A stretch of DNA of 62,000 nt, taken from NCBI GenBank assembly GCA_905221605.1, contig CAJNDS010002079.1:1700001-1762000 (forward strand), given 5' to 3'. The translations under genes were made by a program, and so were the position numbers. Shown here piece by piece: positions 21,981-32,445 of this stretch; the stretch's first letter is position 1; each line of letters begins with the position of its first letter. The notes below the pieces were generated by a model. That model had not been told where the DNA came from and ran no database searches. It worked only from the letters and a program-made list of their open reading frames with translations. Source of the DNA: Symbiodinium natans. Its lineage: Eukaryota; Sar; Dinophyceae; Suessiales; Symbiodiniaceae.

Positions 21981-22114
21981 TTGGGGTTTAAGGGTTAGGG
22001 GTTTTCGGGTTTGGAGTTTGGGGTTTGGGGTTCAGGGTTTAGAGTTTTAAGGTGTTTGAGTGGGGGCTTCCCACGTGCCTTCAGAGCGGTTCATGTACGT
22101 GCACCCGCTGTCAG

Positions 22115-22147
22115 GCGAAAGAGCAGGAGCATGCAGCTGCACAAGAG
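22115..22147 (+). CDS. Micro-exon, 11 codons (AKEQEHAAAQE)
   Basis: Acceptor GTCAG, donor GCCTCG, followed immediately by a run of 18 C and then 19 T. Confidence 0.76.
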
Positions 22148-22839
22148 GCCTCGGCCCCCCCCCCCCCCCCCCCCCCAGTCCTCAAAAAAGCGCAGGGGGT
22201 CTGTTTTTTTTTTTTTTTTTTTTCTCCTTTTTTTGGTTCAAGGTTCCCTATAAACCCCGAACCCCCGAACCCGAAAGCTCTAAATTCCTAGGCACTTGGA
22301 TTGTTGAATCCTCGGTCCTCTTGGGCTTAAACAGGATGTGTCCAGAGGCTTTCGACGGCTACGTTCCTCAGATTTTCTTTTGGAGTTTAAGGCTCAGGGT
22401 TTAGGGTTTATAGGGCTTCGGGCCCTCTAGCCTGTACCCTGAGGCTCCCAAAAGTCGTAGACCTTAGCATTTCGACCCGATTTTGTTGTCCATTTTCCTC
22501 GTTTGTGGCATAGGATTTAGGGTTTAGGGTTTAGGGTCTAGGGGTTAGGGTAGGGTTTAAGGACCCTACTTTAGATTTTTCCAAGGGTTTGATATCAAAG
22601 GGCAACGCAGTTCAGGGTTGAGGCTGTGGCCTATAGGGGGCATCAGCACTAGCATGCCGAAAGCGGGTTGTAGCCCTCGTTTTCAGAATGTTGAATCCTA
22701 GGTCCCCCATAAGGCTACACCCTTTGGGTTAAGGGGATTCGGGGCCCTAAACCCCTAGATGCTTGCATCGTCGTCTCAAGGGCATTCAAAAAAGACAATA
22801 ACTCCAATCCTGCACCCTAAGCCCCAGAACTTTCCTCAG

Positions 22840-22884
22840 GCTCTCCGGCAAGAGCACCAGAGCAACACCACGGCAGCTCTGGAG
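22840..22884 (+). CDS. Micro-exon, 15 codons (ALRQEHQSNTTAALE)
   Basis: Acceptor CCTCAG, donor GTGTGG. Starts like the 11-codon unit at 15,419 (ALRQEH), consistent with 15-codon units being an 11-codon unit plus four residues. Confidence 0.74.
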
Positions 22885-22963
22885 GTGTGGTTGCAGTGTG
22901 GGGTTTGAAGAGTTTGGGGCCTAGGCTTTTGAAAGGGCTAGAGTCTCTGTGTGTGCTCTACAG

Positions 22964-22992
22964 CACAACAAGAGCACTGCCGAGTAATGAAG
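22964..22992 (+). pseudogene. Possible decayed micro-exon (frame-broken relative)
   Basis: After ACAG the sequence reads as CA then QQEHCRVMK before GTCGAC, that is, the core of a unit with one base missing and too short by 4 nt. It is probably skipped. Confidence 0.25.
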
Positions 22993-23533
22993 GTCGACCC
23001 TTTGCAGAGACTACATCTGGTCAGTTCTCAAAATGATGGTCCCTTTTTGGGTACCCTAAACATTCGGTTCTCAAAATTATGGTCCCTTTTTGGGTACTGT
23101 ACCCTAAATATTCGGGGGCGCCTTGTATCATGGTAACCCCAAAAGGGGCACCAACTTAGAGAAGTGACCGATCATTATGGGCTAGGGGTTGAGGCTCACT
23201 TTGAGGCCCGAGGCCCGCAGACTCCGAACCTCGAACCCCTAGCCCAAACCCTAAATCCTAAACCCTAAACCCTAAACCCTAACTCCTAAACCCTAAACCC
23301 TAAACCCTAAACTCCAACTCGGAGCCCAAAAAAAAGCAAAAGATGTCAGGCCTAGCCCTCAACCCTAAACCCTAAACCCTAAACCCTGAACCCTAAATCC
23401 TAAACCCTAAACCCTAAATCCTAAACCCTAAACCCTAAATCCTAAACCCTAAACCCTAAACCCTAAAACCCTAAATCCTAAACCCTAAGCCCTAAACTCC
23501 AACTTGGAACTCAAAAAAAACAAAAGATGTCAG

Positions 23534-23566
23534 GCGAAGGAGCGCGAGCACGCCGCCGCGCGGCAG
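23534..23566 (+). CDS. Micro-exon, 11 codons (AKEREHAAARQ)
   Basis: Acceptor GTCAG, donor GCGGGG. Very GC-rich at third positions (GAGCACGCCGCCGCG). Confidence 0.77.
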
Positions 23567-23871
23567 GCGGGGAGCCCGCCCCACCCCTCCTTCCCCCACC
23601 CCCGCCCACCCCCAAAAAAAAGAGAAGACACAGATTTCCACACCCACAGACTCCTAAGTAAGGTTTAAGTTTTAGGGTTTAGGGTTTAGGGTTTAGGGTG
23701 CAGGGTTTAGGGTTTAGGGTTTAGGGTTTAGGGTTTAGGGCCGGTTTGGGGTTTAGGGTTTATGTCGTTTAGCGTTTGGGGAGAGCCCTCGACTCCCAAA
23801 AAGCCCGCGGAAACAATTCCCCCAAGCTGCAGGGCACCAACAAAGCAACAACAATTCCGCCCTTATCCCTA

Positions 23872-23957
23872 AACCCTAAACCCTAAACCCTAAACCCTAA
23901 ACCCTAAACCCTAAACCCTAAACCCTAAACCCTATAACCCTAAACCCTAAACCCTAA
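23872..23957. repeat. Telomere-type tract (AAACCCT)n, about 12 units
   Basis: C-strand tract with one TATAACCC interruption, in the intron before the micro-exon at 24,297. Confidence 0.94.
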
Positions 23958-24296
23958 ATGAACTAGCCCACGAGTTCCAAAATCGGAGCATACTTTTGTT
24001 GCTCTTCTTTCTTTTGAAAGCCCTAAGGGCCTACCCCCTGGGGTTCCTCTAAGTGCGCAGGTTACCCTAGAAGTAAGACCCTAAATCCCCAAGTGACTCT
24101 AAACCCCAAACCCTAAACCCCAAACCCTAAGCCGTAAAAACCCTCAAAGGTCTGCCCCGCACATTAACTTCAAGCGTCATAGTTGGGTAACATTTTACAT
24201 TTTTAACGGTACTTAAACCCAATAAGCAAAAAAGCATTTTGAATTTAAAAAAACATTATCCCATCCATGAACTACTTAGTAACCATCCCACCGCAG

Positions 24297-24341
24297 GTCC
24301 TGCAGGCCGATCATGAGAAAGCCAGTGCGGCGGCAATGCAG
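24297..24341 (+). CDS. Micro-exon, 15 codons (VLQADHEKASAAAMQ)
   Basis: Acceptor CCGCAG, donor GCCGCC. TTTAGGG repeats start about 25 nt downstream. Confidence 0.75.
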
Positions 24342-24711
24342 GCCGCCTTGCCTTCTGCCCCTTATCGTAGGGTTTAGGGTTTAGGGTTTAGGGTTTCGGG
24401 TTTCGGGTTTTCGGGTTTCGGGTTTAGGGATGTTCCCCCTTAATTATATTAACAGTGCCGCTAGTAACTGCCCTATGAGAATCCCGACGAAGGACTGTTA
24501 GTAAACAAGACAACATTCCCCCACACCCTTAAATGATTAAATAGGGTTTGGCTTTTCAGGGTCTACTTTGGCTATAGGGAACTTCGTCGACCTCTGTCTT
24601 TCTAGCCCAGATCTTGCAGGGGGTTTTATGGTCTAGGGAATAGGGAACCACCTCGTCCTCTTTTTCTACTGAGGACCAAACCCTGAACCCTAAACTCTAA
24701 TTAAGCCCTAA

Positions 24712-24822
24712 AAGGATCCAACCCCTTGAGGATACCCCACACCCTAGACCCTCATAAAGGATCCAAGCCCTTGAGGATACCCTAAGCCCCAAACCCTAGA
24801 CCCTCATAAAGGATCCAACCCC
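24712..24822. repeat. Short tandem duplication, about 60-bp unit
   Basis: Two and a half copies of a unit containing AAGGATCCAA, CCTTGAGGATACCC and CCCTAGACCCTCAT. Confidence 0.75.
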
Positions 24823-25473
24823 TGACGCAGGATGCTCAGATCGCCCTACAACAAACGATAGGCACTCGAAAGGTCGACCTTAAGCCCAACACCCCAAACC
24901 CTAAACCCTAAACCCTAAACCCTAAACCCTAAACCCTAAACCCTTGAAAGCCCCGCAGGGCTTCCTATATCTTCCCTGGGATTCTATGTAGGGTTTGGTT
25001 TAGGGTTCAGGTTTTAGGTTTTAGGGACAGTTTAGTATCTACCTCAAGTAGTAGGTAGAGCCCACAACACTGTAGTAGGTAAAAAGACTCCCAGGTACTG
25101 GTTCTTCAGATGGGACATGAGGGGAATTGGGGTACGCTATGCAAGCCCTTCAATGGGTTTAGGGTTTTGGGTTTTGGGGTGGGGTTAGAGTAACCCTAAA
25201 CCCTAAACCCTAGACCCTACTAAGAACCAGGAAGCGATTCCTCTGTTCCCTCCAAAGAGCTTCTTGACCCACGCTTGTCCGGTGCTGGGGAAGGCGTGGA
25301 GGTTCTGAGCCTCCATGAGGCCCTAAACCCTAAACCCTAAACCCTAATCCCTAAACTCGTCTTCCCTAAAGCATTTTGCAATTCAAGGTTCCTTGTTGTC
25401 ATCTCAAAGCCCCCTGAGGCCGAAATTCGGGTTTAGGGTTTAGGGCTTAGGGTGTAGGGTTCATTCATTGCAG

Positions 25474-25506
25474 GTGGAAGCGCAGAGACATTCCGCAGAG
25501 CGGGAG
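25474..25506 (+). CDS. Micro-exon, 11 codons (VEAQRHSAERE)
   Basis: Acceptor TTGCAG, donor GTTCGC. Last unit before the 22.9-kb intron that holds the satellite block. Confidence 0.74.
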
Positions 25507-25541
25507 GTTCGCCATGTTGGGTTGAACCTAGAGCAACACAT

Positions 25542-25639
25542 GTACTAGGCCCTTATTCCCTTTTGGGTGGTTAGGTTTCCTTATTCAGGTATACTCCTTT
25601 AAAACGAAACCTTCTGTTTGGGGTACTCTTGGGTCCAAT
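25542..25639 (+). repeat. Introner-like repeat, copy 2
   Basis: Contains TAGGCCCTTATTCCC near the start and GGTACTCTTGGGTCCA at the end, matching the ends of the family. The middle is diverged. Confidence 0.5.
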
Positions 25640-27027
25640 AGCGCGATTTATTTGGCTTCTTTTTCCGTATGAAGGAAGTGTAGGGCTTCCCTTAGCACTT
25701 TGAAGAGAGTGGGTGTCCTGTTGGGGATACCAATACAACATGTGCAGAATCCAGCCCTGTTTATCCTTCTATATATATATATATAATTTTATATATATAA
25801 AACTATATGTACACAAATATGAGAAATGCAGCGTACGTTAACTGTTCGCACTCTTTTTCACAACGGTTCAGGGTTACCCTGGGTATGCCTTCCGGTTGAT
25901 GAGTTTAAAGGTTCGACTTGTTCAATATGTCTGTTTCTTTTTTTTTGTTGGGGAGGGGGATGGTTGTCGGGCCACTCCTCTGCTGCGTGGAAGCTGCTTG
26001 GGAGTGTGTGTATGCGTACCAAGTGGTGCATGTGCGTTGTCCTTGCGACAGCTTCCTCACTTCATGTGGTGCTTCTCCGGTGCAGTGTTCCTCAAAACCT
26101 AAACCCTTAACCCAAACCCCTGACCCCTAAGCCCCTAAGCCTAAAATTCAGTGTTTAGGTTTTGTTCCCAAGCTCTATTCGATCATGAACTCGACTGTGG
26201 GACCTCGGAGTCACAGTCCTATACCCTGAAGGAGGAATCTCTGTTTTCGGGGTTTAAGCTTTAGGGTTTAGGGGTCTGGGGTTTTGGGTTTTGGGTTTTG
26301 GGTTTTGGGGGGGGTTAGAATGGTTTTTTTCCACACGAACTGTCGCCGCAACAGCGTGACGAAGTTAGCAAGGGTTTCATGTCCCAGCGCTTTCACTACA
26401 AGGAGGGGGGCCCCTTCTTAAACTGACTATAGCTAAGGAACTTCTAGCCTAAGTCAGGATTCTTATAACCCAATGCAGGGTCCTTATAACTCTACGGGGA
26501 GCCCAGCGGCTTGCTGTCGAACGACACATGGAAACGTGTCGGCGGTCCGGAGGCAGAATGTGGTACTTGCAGATTGACAAGATGGACCAGTGCAAAACCA
26601 TCGTTCCCTGTGTGCATGAACTGTGACCAGCTGCAATTCAGTCTAGGCAGTTCCGACATCAGGCCTGCATGCAGCATGTTTGATGCGCATGTTGCCGAGG
26701 CGGCGAATGCCACTGATGGAAGGTGACCGCTTGGTGATGGGCATTGCGGGCTTGATGTGGAGCGGGACAGAGCAAGACGGCGTTCAGTGTTTCTCGGTCT
26801 ATGATACCGGGCAAGATTGCCGTGGTATTATTTCTGTGTGATGGCCCCTACTAACTAGGGCGGGGCCCTCCTGGTATGGGGTATGGGCTCGAGGCACCGC
26901 ACAGTTGATTCGTAAAACCTGCTGATGTTTTGAGTTGGAGTGCCGATGGGCTACACCCTGAAGCCTGAAAGCCCTTACTTAGGCCGTATGAGTAACCCTA
27001 AACCCTAAACCCGAAAACTCTGAACGC

Positions 27028-27032
27028 GGGGT

Positions 27033-27062
<30 letters not shown>
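27028..27062 (+). repeat. Poly-G tract flanking the satellite block on the left
   Basis: A run of about 34 G with a single T, ending six bases before the inverted repeat. A far longer G tract flanks the right end. Confidence 0.95.
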
Positions 27063-27063
<1 letters not shown>

Positions 27064-27068
27064 GTGCA

Positions 27069-27095
27069 GCTTAAATAGGGTCTATTTGGAAGCTG
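27069..27095 (+). repeat. Left terminal inverted repeat of the 20.66-kb block
   Basis: Exact 27-bp inverted match with 47,699-47,725. A partial inverted copy of 20 bp lies inside at 27,156-27,175, so the left end can fold into a stem with a 60-nt loop. Confidence 0.85.
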
Positions 27096-27200
27096 AGACT
27101 TGTGTTTTAAAGAGGAAATCAGGCCCCAAAACGTATACTTATTTACAAGAGACAACTTCCAAATAGACCCTATTTTAGGTTCTGTAGGGTTGCCAAGACA

Positions 27201-27800
27201 GAATTTAATTCAATTAATTCAATTAATTCATTTATTTACACTTGGGGAGGTTGAATTAATTGAATTAATTGAATAAATTCAATTAATTCACCCCCCCCTT
27301 TTGGAATTAATTGAATTTAAATGAATTAATGGAATTAATTGAATTAATGGAATTAATTGAATTAATTGAATTAATTCAATTAATTCCAAATGAGGGGTGA
27401 ATTAATTGAATTAATTCAATTAATTCAGTTAATTCAATTAATTCAATTAATTCAATTAATTCAATTAATTCAATTAATTCAATTAATTCCAAATGGGGGG
27501 GTGGGGGGCTCGGGGCTGGGGGCGGGGGGGGGGCACCATTTGGAAATAATTGAATTAATTGAATTAATTCACCCCCCCCCCCTTTTGGAATTAATTGAAT
27601 TAAATGAATTAATGGAATTAATTGAATTAATGGAATTAATTGAATTAATTCAATTAATTCAATTAATTCCAAATGGGGGGTGAATTAATTGAATTAATTC
27701 AATTAATTCAATTAATTCAATTAATTCAATTAATTCAATTAATTCAATTAATTCAATTAATTCAATTAATTCAATTAATTCAATTAATTCAATTAATTCC
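27201..27800. repeat. 9-bp satellite (GAATTAATT/CAATTAATT) with repeated strand switching
   Basis: Runs of AATTAATTG units change to runs of AATTAATTC units, which are their reverse complements, so each switch is the centre of a long near-perfect palindrome. Blocks are separated by short CCCCCTTTTGG or CCAAATGGGG segments. The frame stays open and reads as LIELIQ repeats, which is not a gene. Confidence 0.93.
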
Positions 27801-27820
27801 AAATGGGGGGGGGCACCATT

Positions 27821-28107
27821 CCGGGCTCGTAAATTAGTATTGCGGGGAGGCCCGGGCTCGTGATTTAGTATTGGGGGGAGGCCCGGGCTCGTGATTTAGT
27901 ATTGGGGGGAGGCCCGGCCTCGTAATTTGGAGGCCGGGCTCGTGATTTAGCCCGGGCTCGTGATTTAGTATTGGGGGGAGGCCCGGGCTCGTGATTTAGT
28001 ATTGCGGGAAGGCCCGGGCTCGTAATTTAGTATTGGGGGGAGGCCCGGGCTCGTGATTTAGTATTGGGGGGAGGCCCGGGCTCGTGGTTTAGTATTGGGG
28101 GGAGGAG
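27821..28107. repeat. 31-bp GC-rich minisatellite, about nine copies
   Basis: The unit contains CCCGGGCTCGTGATTTAGTA and ends in a G-rich stretch with GGAGG. It interrupts the 9-bp satellite. Confidence 0.92.
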
Positions 28108-28130
28108 GATGCCCCAGCCCCCACCCCCCA

Positions 28131-29230
28131 TTTGGAAATAAATGAATTAATTGAATTAATTGAAATAATTGAATTAATTCAATTAATTCAATTAATTGAT
28201 TTATTTCCAAAGGGGAGGTGGAATTAATTGAATTAATTGAATTAATTCAATTATTTCAATTAATTCAAGTAATTCATTTATTTCCAAATGGGGGGGATTC
28301 CCCAGCCCCCACCCCCCCCCTTTGGAAATAAATGAATTAATTGAATTAATTGAATTAATTGAATTAATTCAATTAATTCAATTCAATTAATTCAATTAAT
28401 TCATTTATTTCCAAAGGGGAGGTGGAATTAATTGAATTAATTGAATTAATTCAATTAATTCAATTAATTCAATTAATTGAATTAATTCAATTAATTCAAT
28501 TAATTCATTTATTTCCAAAGGGGAGGTGGAATTAATTGAATTAATTGAATTAATTCAATTATTTCAATTAATTCAATTAATTCAATTAATTCATTTATTT
28601 CCAAATGGGGGGGATTCCCCAGCCCCCACCCCCCCCCCCCTTTGGAAATAAATGAATTAATTGAATTAATTGAATTAATTGAATGAATTGAATGAATTGA
28701 ATTAATTGAATTAATTGAATTAATTGAATTAATTCAGGGATTCCCCAGCCCCCACCCCCCCCCCCTTTGGAAATAAATGAATTAATTGAATTAATTGAAT
28801 TAATTGAATTAATTCAATTTAATTCAATTAATTCAATTAATTCAATTAATTCATTTATTTCCAAAGGGGAGGTGGAATTAATTGAATTATTGAAATTCAA
28901 TTATTTCAATTAATTCAATTAATTCAATTAATTCATTTATTTCCAAAGGGGGGGGAGGGGTGGGGGCTGGGGAATCCCCCCATTTGGAAATAATTGAATT
29001 AATTGAATTAATTCAATTAATTCAATTAATTCAATTAATTCAATTAATTCAATTAATTCCCCTTTGGAAATAAATGAATTAATTGAATTAATTCAATTAA
29101 TTCAATTATGTCAATTAATTCAATTAATTCAATTAATTCAATTAATTCAATTAATTCATTTATTTCCAAAGGGGGGGGGTGGGGGCTGGGGAATCCCCCC
29201 CATTTGGAAATGACTGAACTAATTGAACGA
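28131..29230. repeat. 9-bp palindromic satellite, second block
   Basis: Same AATTAATTG/AATTAATTC units as at 27,201, organised in modules that begin TTTGGAAATAAATGAATTA and end in its reverse complement. Modules are separated by GGGGGATTCCCCAGCCCCC-like spacers. At least six such palindromic modules. Confidence 0.92.
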
Positions 29231-29245
29231 AATTATTTAAACTAT

Positions 29246-30100
29246 GGCGGCTCGATTTGGCCAAATTTTGCCGGGCAGCCTGCGGGCAAAATTTGGCCAA
29301 ATCGGGTTGCTCTTCGTATGCCATGAGAAATGCGCGGCTCGATTTGGCCAAGTTTTGCCCGGAGGCTGCCCGGCAAAATTTGGCCAAATCGAGCCGCGCA
29401 TTTCTCAGCGCGTACGACGAGCAGCCCGATTTGGCCAAATTTTGCCCGCAGACTTCCCGGCAAAATTTGGCCAAACCGAGCCGCGATAGTTTAAATAATT
29501 TCGGGCCTCCAGAAAGGCGCGGCTCGATTTGGCCAGATTTTGCCGGGCAGTCTGCGGGCAAAATTTGGCCAAATCGGGCTGCTCGTCGAACGCGATGAGA
29601 AATGCGCGGCTCGATTTGGCCAAATTTTGCCGGGCAGCCTCCGGGCAAAATTTGGCCAAATCGAGCCGCGCCTTTCTGAAGGCCCGAAATTTTTAAACTA
29701 TCGCGGCTCGATTTGGCCAAATTTTGCCGGGCAGCTTCCGGGCAAAATTTGGCCAAATCGGGCTGCCCTTCGTATGCCATGAGAAATGCGTGGCTCGATT
29801 TGGCCAAATTTTGCCCGGAGGCTGCCCGGCAAAATTTGGCCAAATCGAGCCGCGCATTTCTCATCACGTTCGACGAGCAGCCCGATTTGGCCAAATTTTG
29901 CCCCCGCAGACTGCCCGGCAAAATCTGGCCAAATCGAGCCGCGCCTTTCTGGAGGCCCGAAATTATTTAAACTATCGCGGCTCGATTTGGCCAAATTTTG
30001 CCGGCCAGTCTGCGGGCAAAAATTTGGCCAAATCGGGCTGCTCGTCGTACGCGCTGAGAAATGCGCGGCTCGATTTGGCCAAATTTTGCCGGGCAGCCTC
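29246..30100. repeat. Palindromic satellite built on GATTTGGCCAAATTTTGCC
   Basis: About eight modules, each with GATTTGGCCAAATTTTGCC facing its reverse complement GGCAAAATTTGGCCAAATC across a short GC-rich centre. Spacers contain GAGAAATGCG or the inverse CGCATTTCTC. All six frames are largely open because the unit lacks stop codons; the longest (253 codons, minus strand) is not a gene. Confidence 0.92.
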
Positions 30101-30427
30101 CCATCATCCCCCATCATCCCCCATCATCTCCATCATCCACCATCATCTTCATCATCTCCCGTCATCTCCCCCATCCCCTCCCATCCCTCATCCTCTCTCA
30201 TGATGTGCTATCACCCCTCATCTTGGAGCATCATCTTCATCATCTTCATCATCTTCATCAATCATCTTCTTCATCTCCCATCATCTCCGGGCATCATCTC
30301 CCATCATCTCCGGGCATCATCTCCCATCATCTCGGAGCGTCATCTTCCATCATCTCGGAGCATCATCTTCCATCATCTCGGAGCATCATCTTCCATCATC
30401 TCGGAGCATCATCTTCCATCATCTTCA
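30100..30427. repeat. CATCATCTCC-type minisatellite
   Basis: Tandem and degenerate, with a clear subarray of about 23 bp (TCCATCATCTCGGAGCATCA) near 30,340-30,425. Confidence 0.9.
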
Positions 30428-30503
30428 GTTTGAAAAAGTACTCAAATATTCACCACCTAGACCCATACACCCAAAACTCCGCAAACCGCCCCTTCCCCTT
30501 CCA

Positions 30504-30575
30504 GAATTAAATAATTTAAATAATTTAAATCCGAAACACCCCTTTCAGATTTAAATTATTTAAATTATTTAATTC
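30504..30575. repeat. AT-rich perfect inverted repeat, 28-bp arms
   Basis: The arms 30,504-30,531 and 30,548-30,575 are exact reverse complements made of AATTTAAATA-like units, with a 16-nt loop. Confidence 0.93.
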
Positions 30576-30588
30576 CGGGGGGGGGCCA

Positions 30589-31140
30589 GAAGGAGGACAA
30601 AAGTTGGTGTGATTCGCGCGCCTGCGTTTTTTGCTTGCAGAAGGAGGGCGCGCGAATCACACCAGATTTTGTCCTCTGGGTTTTGTCGGACATGTGAGCA
30701 ACAAGAAGGAGGACAAAAGTTGGTGTGATTCGCGCGCCTGTGTTTTTTGCTTGCAGAAGGAGGGCGCGCAAATCACACCAGATTTTGTCCTCTGGGTTTT
30801 GTCGGACATGTGAGCAACAAGAAGGAGGACAAAAGTTGGTGTGATTCGCGCGCCTGTGTTTTTTGCTTGCAGAAGGAGGGCGCGCGAATCACACCAGATT
30901 TTGTCCTCTGGGTTTTGTCGGACATGTGAGCAACAAGAAGGAGGACAAAAGTTGGTGTGATTCGCGCGCCTGTGTTTTTTGCTTGCAGAAGGAGGGCGCG
31001 CGAATCACACCAGATTTGTCCTCTGGGTTTTGTCGGACATGTGAGCAACAAGAAGGAGGACAAAAGTTGGTGTGATTCGCGCGCCTGTGTTTTTTGCTTG
31101 CACAAGGAAGGCGCGCGAATCACACCAGATTTTGTCTTCT
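30589..31140. repeat. 116-bp tandem repeat with internal dyad, five copies
   Basis: Copies start at 30,589, 30,705, 30,821, 30,937 and 31,052. Within each, GGTGTGATTCGCGCGCC and GGCGCGCGAATCACACC face each other, extended by GAGGACAAAA and TTTTGTCCTC, so each unit can form a stem of about 80 nt. The copies differ by only a few bases. Confidence 0.93.
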
Positions 31141-31144
31141 TGGC

Positions 31145-32081
31145 TTTTTTTGGTAGCAAACCCACCTGTCAAGGACACCCACACCAGAAACCCCCTTTTT
31201 GTGGAAACCTTGAAAGCAAGGTGCTGTGTTGTCCGCTCTCACCTTTCGTTCGTTGCACGGTTTGTCCCCTTTATTTTTTTTTGCAGAGGGGAGTCCAAGA
31301 TTTTGAGAGTGTTGCGGGTGTATAGCAAAACCCACTTGAAATGGACCCACAATGGAGACCTCTTTTTTTGGCAAACCTTGAAAGACATGTGCTTCTCTGT
31401 CCATTCTCACCTTTCGTTCGTTGTGTTTTCTGTCCCCATTCTTTCTTTAAATATGAAATATTCAAATCATAATTGAAGCGGGGCATCCAAGATTTTTAGA
31501 GTGTTTCGGGCGTCGTTTTCTTCCTTCTTCTGTAGCAGAACGCACCTTAAAAGGACACCCACACCAGAGACTCTGATGCTGTGGAAACCTTGCAGGAAAG
31601 GCGCTCCCTTTGTCCACTGTGGCAGTTCTTTCGTTGTATTTCTATGCGCAAGAGGAAATAGCAGAGGGAAATGATGTTACGTGTATCCAAAATCAGGGTG
31701 TCCTTTTCTTACTTTTCTGTAGCAAAACCCACCTTTCAAGGACACCCACACCGGAGACACAAATTTTATGGAAACCTTGAAAGAAAAGGGTGCTTCTTTG
31801 TCCACTCTCATCTTTCGTTCGTCAATTTCAATATGAAATATGTAAATCATAGTTAAAGAGGGGCGTCCAAGATTTGTTGGGTCTTTCGGGCGTTCTTTTC
31901 TTCCTTGTTCTGTAGCAGAACCCACCTTAAAAGGACGCCCGCTCCGGAGACTTCTATTGTTTGGAAACCTTGAAAGAAAAGGGTGCTTGTTTGTCCACTC
32001 TCACCTTTTGTTCGTTTCATGTTCTGTCACCCTTTTATTAAGTATGGATATGTGTAGATCACTTTAAAGATGGGTGTCCAA
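31145..32081. repeat. Tandem array of about 190-bp units, left part
   Basis: Each unit carries, in order, GTAGCAAAACCCACC, AAGGACACCCACACC, GGAAACCTTGAAAG, CTCTCACCTTTCGTTCGTT and TCCAAGATTTT. About five diverged copies. The copia element is inserted into this array, which continues at 42,877. Confidence 0.88.
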
Positions 32082-32086
32082 GTTGT
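32082..32086 (+). repeat. Target-site duplication GTTGT, left copy
   Basis: Matches GTTGT at 42,872-42,876 directly after the right LTR. Five base pairs is the usual length for Ty1/copia integration. Confidence 0.9.
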
Positions 32087-32262
32087 TGTGAATATCACCT
32101 CGATTCTTGCATGTATAGCTTGAGTGCGTGCCTTTTCATGTGTAGTTCTGAGAGCAGCAGCAGTTTGCATGTTGTACATTTTGTTTGCTGTTGCTGTTAC
32201 CTCTCGAAGGGCCCTTGAGCTGTGGCAGAAAAGGTAGAGTCCGAAGCGCGAGTGAACGCTAA
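32087..32262 (+). repeat. Left LTR, 176 bp
   Basis: Starts TGTGAATATC and ends GAACGCTAA. Short for an LTR. It contains TTTTCATGTGTAG and a TTTGCTGTTGCTGTTACC stretch, but no promoter can be assigned. Confidence 0.92.
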
Positions 32263-32263
32263 C

Positions 32264-32275
32264 TGGTAGCGGAGC
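32264..32275 (+). promoter_or_regulatory. Primer binding site (TGGTAGCGGAGC)
   Basis: Begins one base after the LTR and resembles the TGGTATCAGAGC site that plant copia elements use with initiator Met tRNA. Two substitutions may reflect the host tRNA; none is in the window to compare. Confidence 0.7.
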
Positions 32276-32445
32276 TGCTCCCCTCATTGTGCAGGGGGTA
32301 GTTCCAGCTGGCCTTTGGACTGGTTGTGTTTGAGAGGAGTGTGAGAAGAGAAGTCCTCGAATCGTAAGATCGGGGCAACGTTTTTCCGCAGAACAGCAAA
32401 GCAGTTGGTTTGTTCAGTGACTGGATCTGACGAAGGAGTTTGGGC

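Larger units (their letters stand above)
20533..25473 (+). other. Intronic DNA between micro-exons 28 and 33
   Basis: Contains telomere-type tracts, AAACCCC variants (21,240-21,430), a TTTAGGGG/TTTAAGGG array (21,540-21,980), and a C run of 18 beside a T run of 19 (22,158-22,222). Short direct duplications occur at 23,025-23,115 (TCAAAATNATGGTCCCTTTT twice) and 24,712-24,822. Nothing clearly coding apart from the listed exons; 25,240-25,320 is open on the minus strand but too short to judge. Confidence 0.55.
25507..27068 (+). other. Left part of the 22.9-kb intron
   Basis: Holds an introner-like copy (25,542-25,639), an AT run at 25,771-25,805, about 1 kb of low-copy DNA (25,800-26,960) and a G run (27,028-27,062). 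The island 26,490-26,760 is open on both strands for about 70 codons. Its plus frame has a CGTC and a CMNC pair that could be a zinc site, but no family is recognised. Confidence 0.5.

Noticed and set aside
27376-27683. LIELIQ-type repeat proteins on both strands
   Set aside because: Direct translation of the 9-bp satellite; no start context or composition of a gene.
29160-29921. 253-codon open frame on the minus strand and overlapping long frames on both strands
   Set aside because: All are read-through of a palindromic satellite lacking stop codons; the peptide is a repeat of FGQIL/AKFGQI in every frame.
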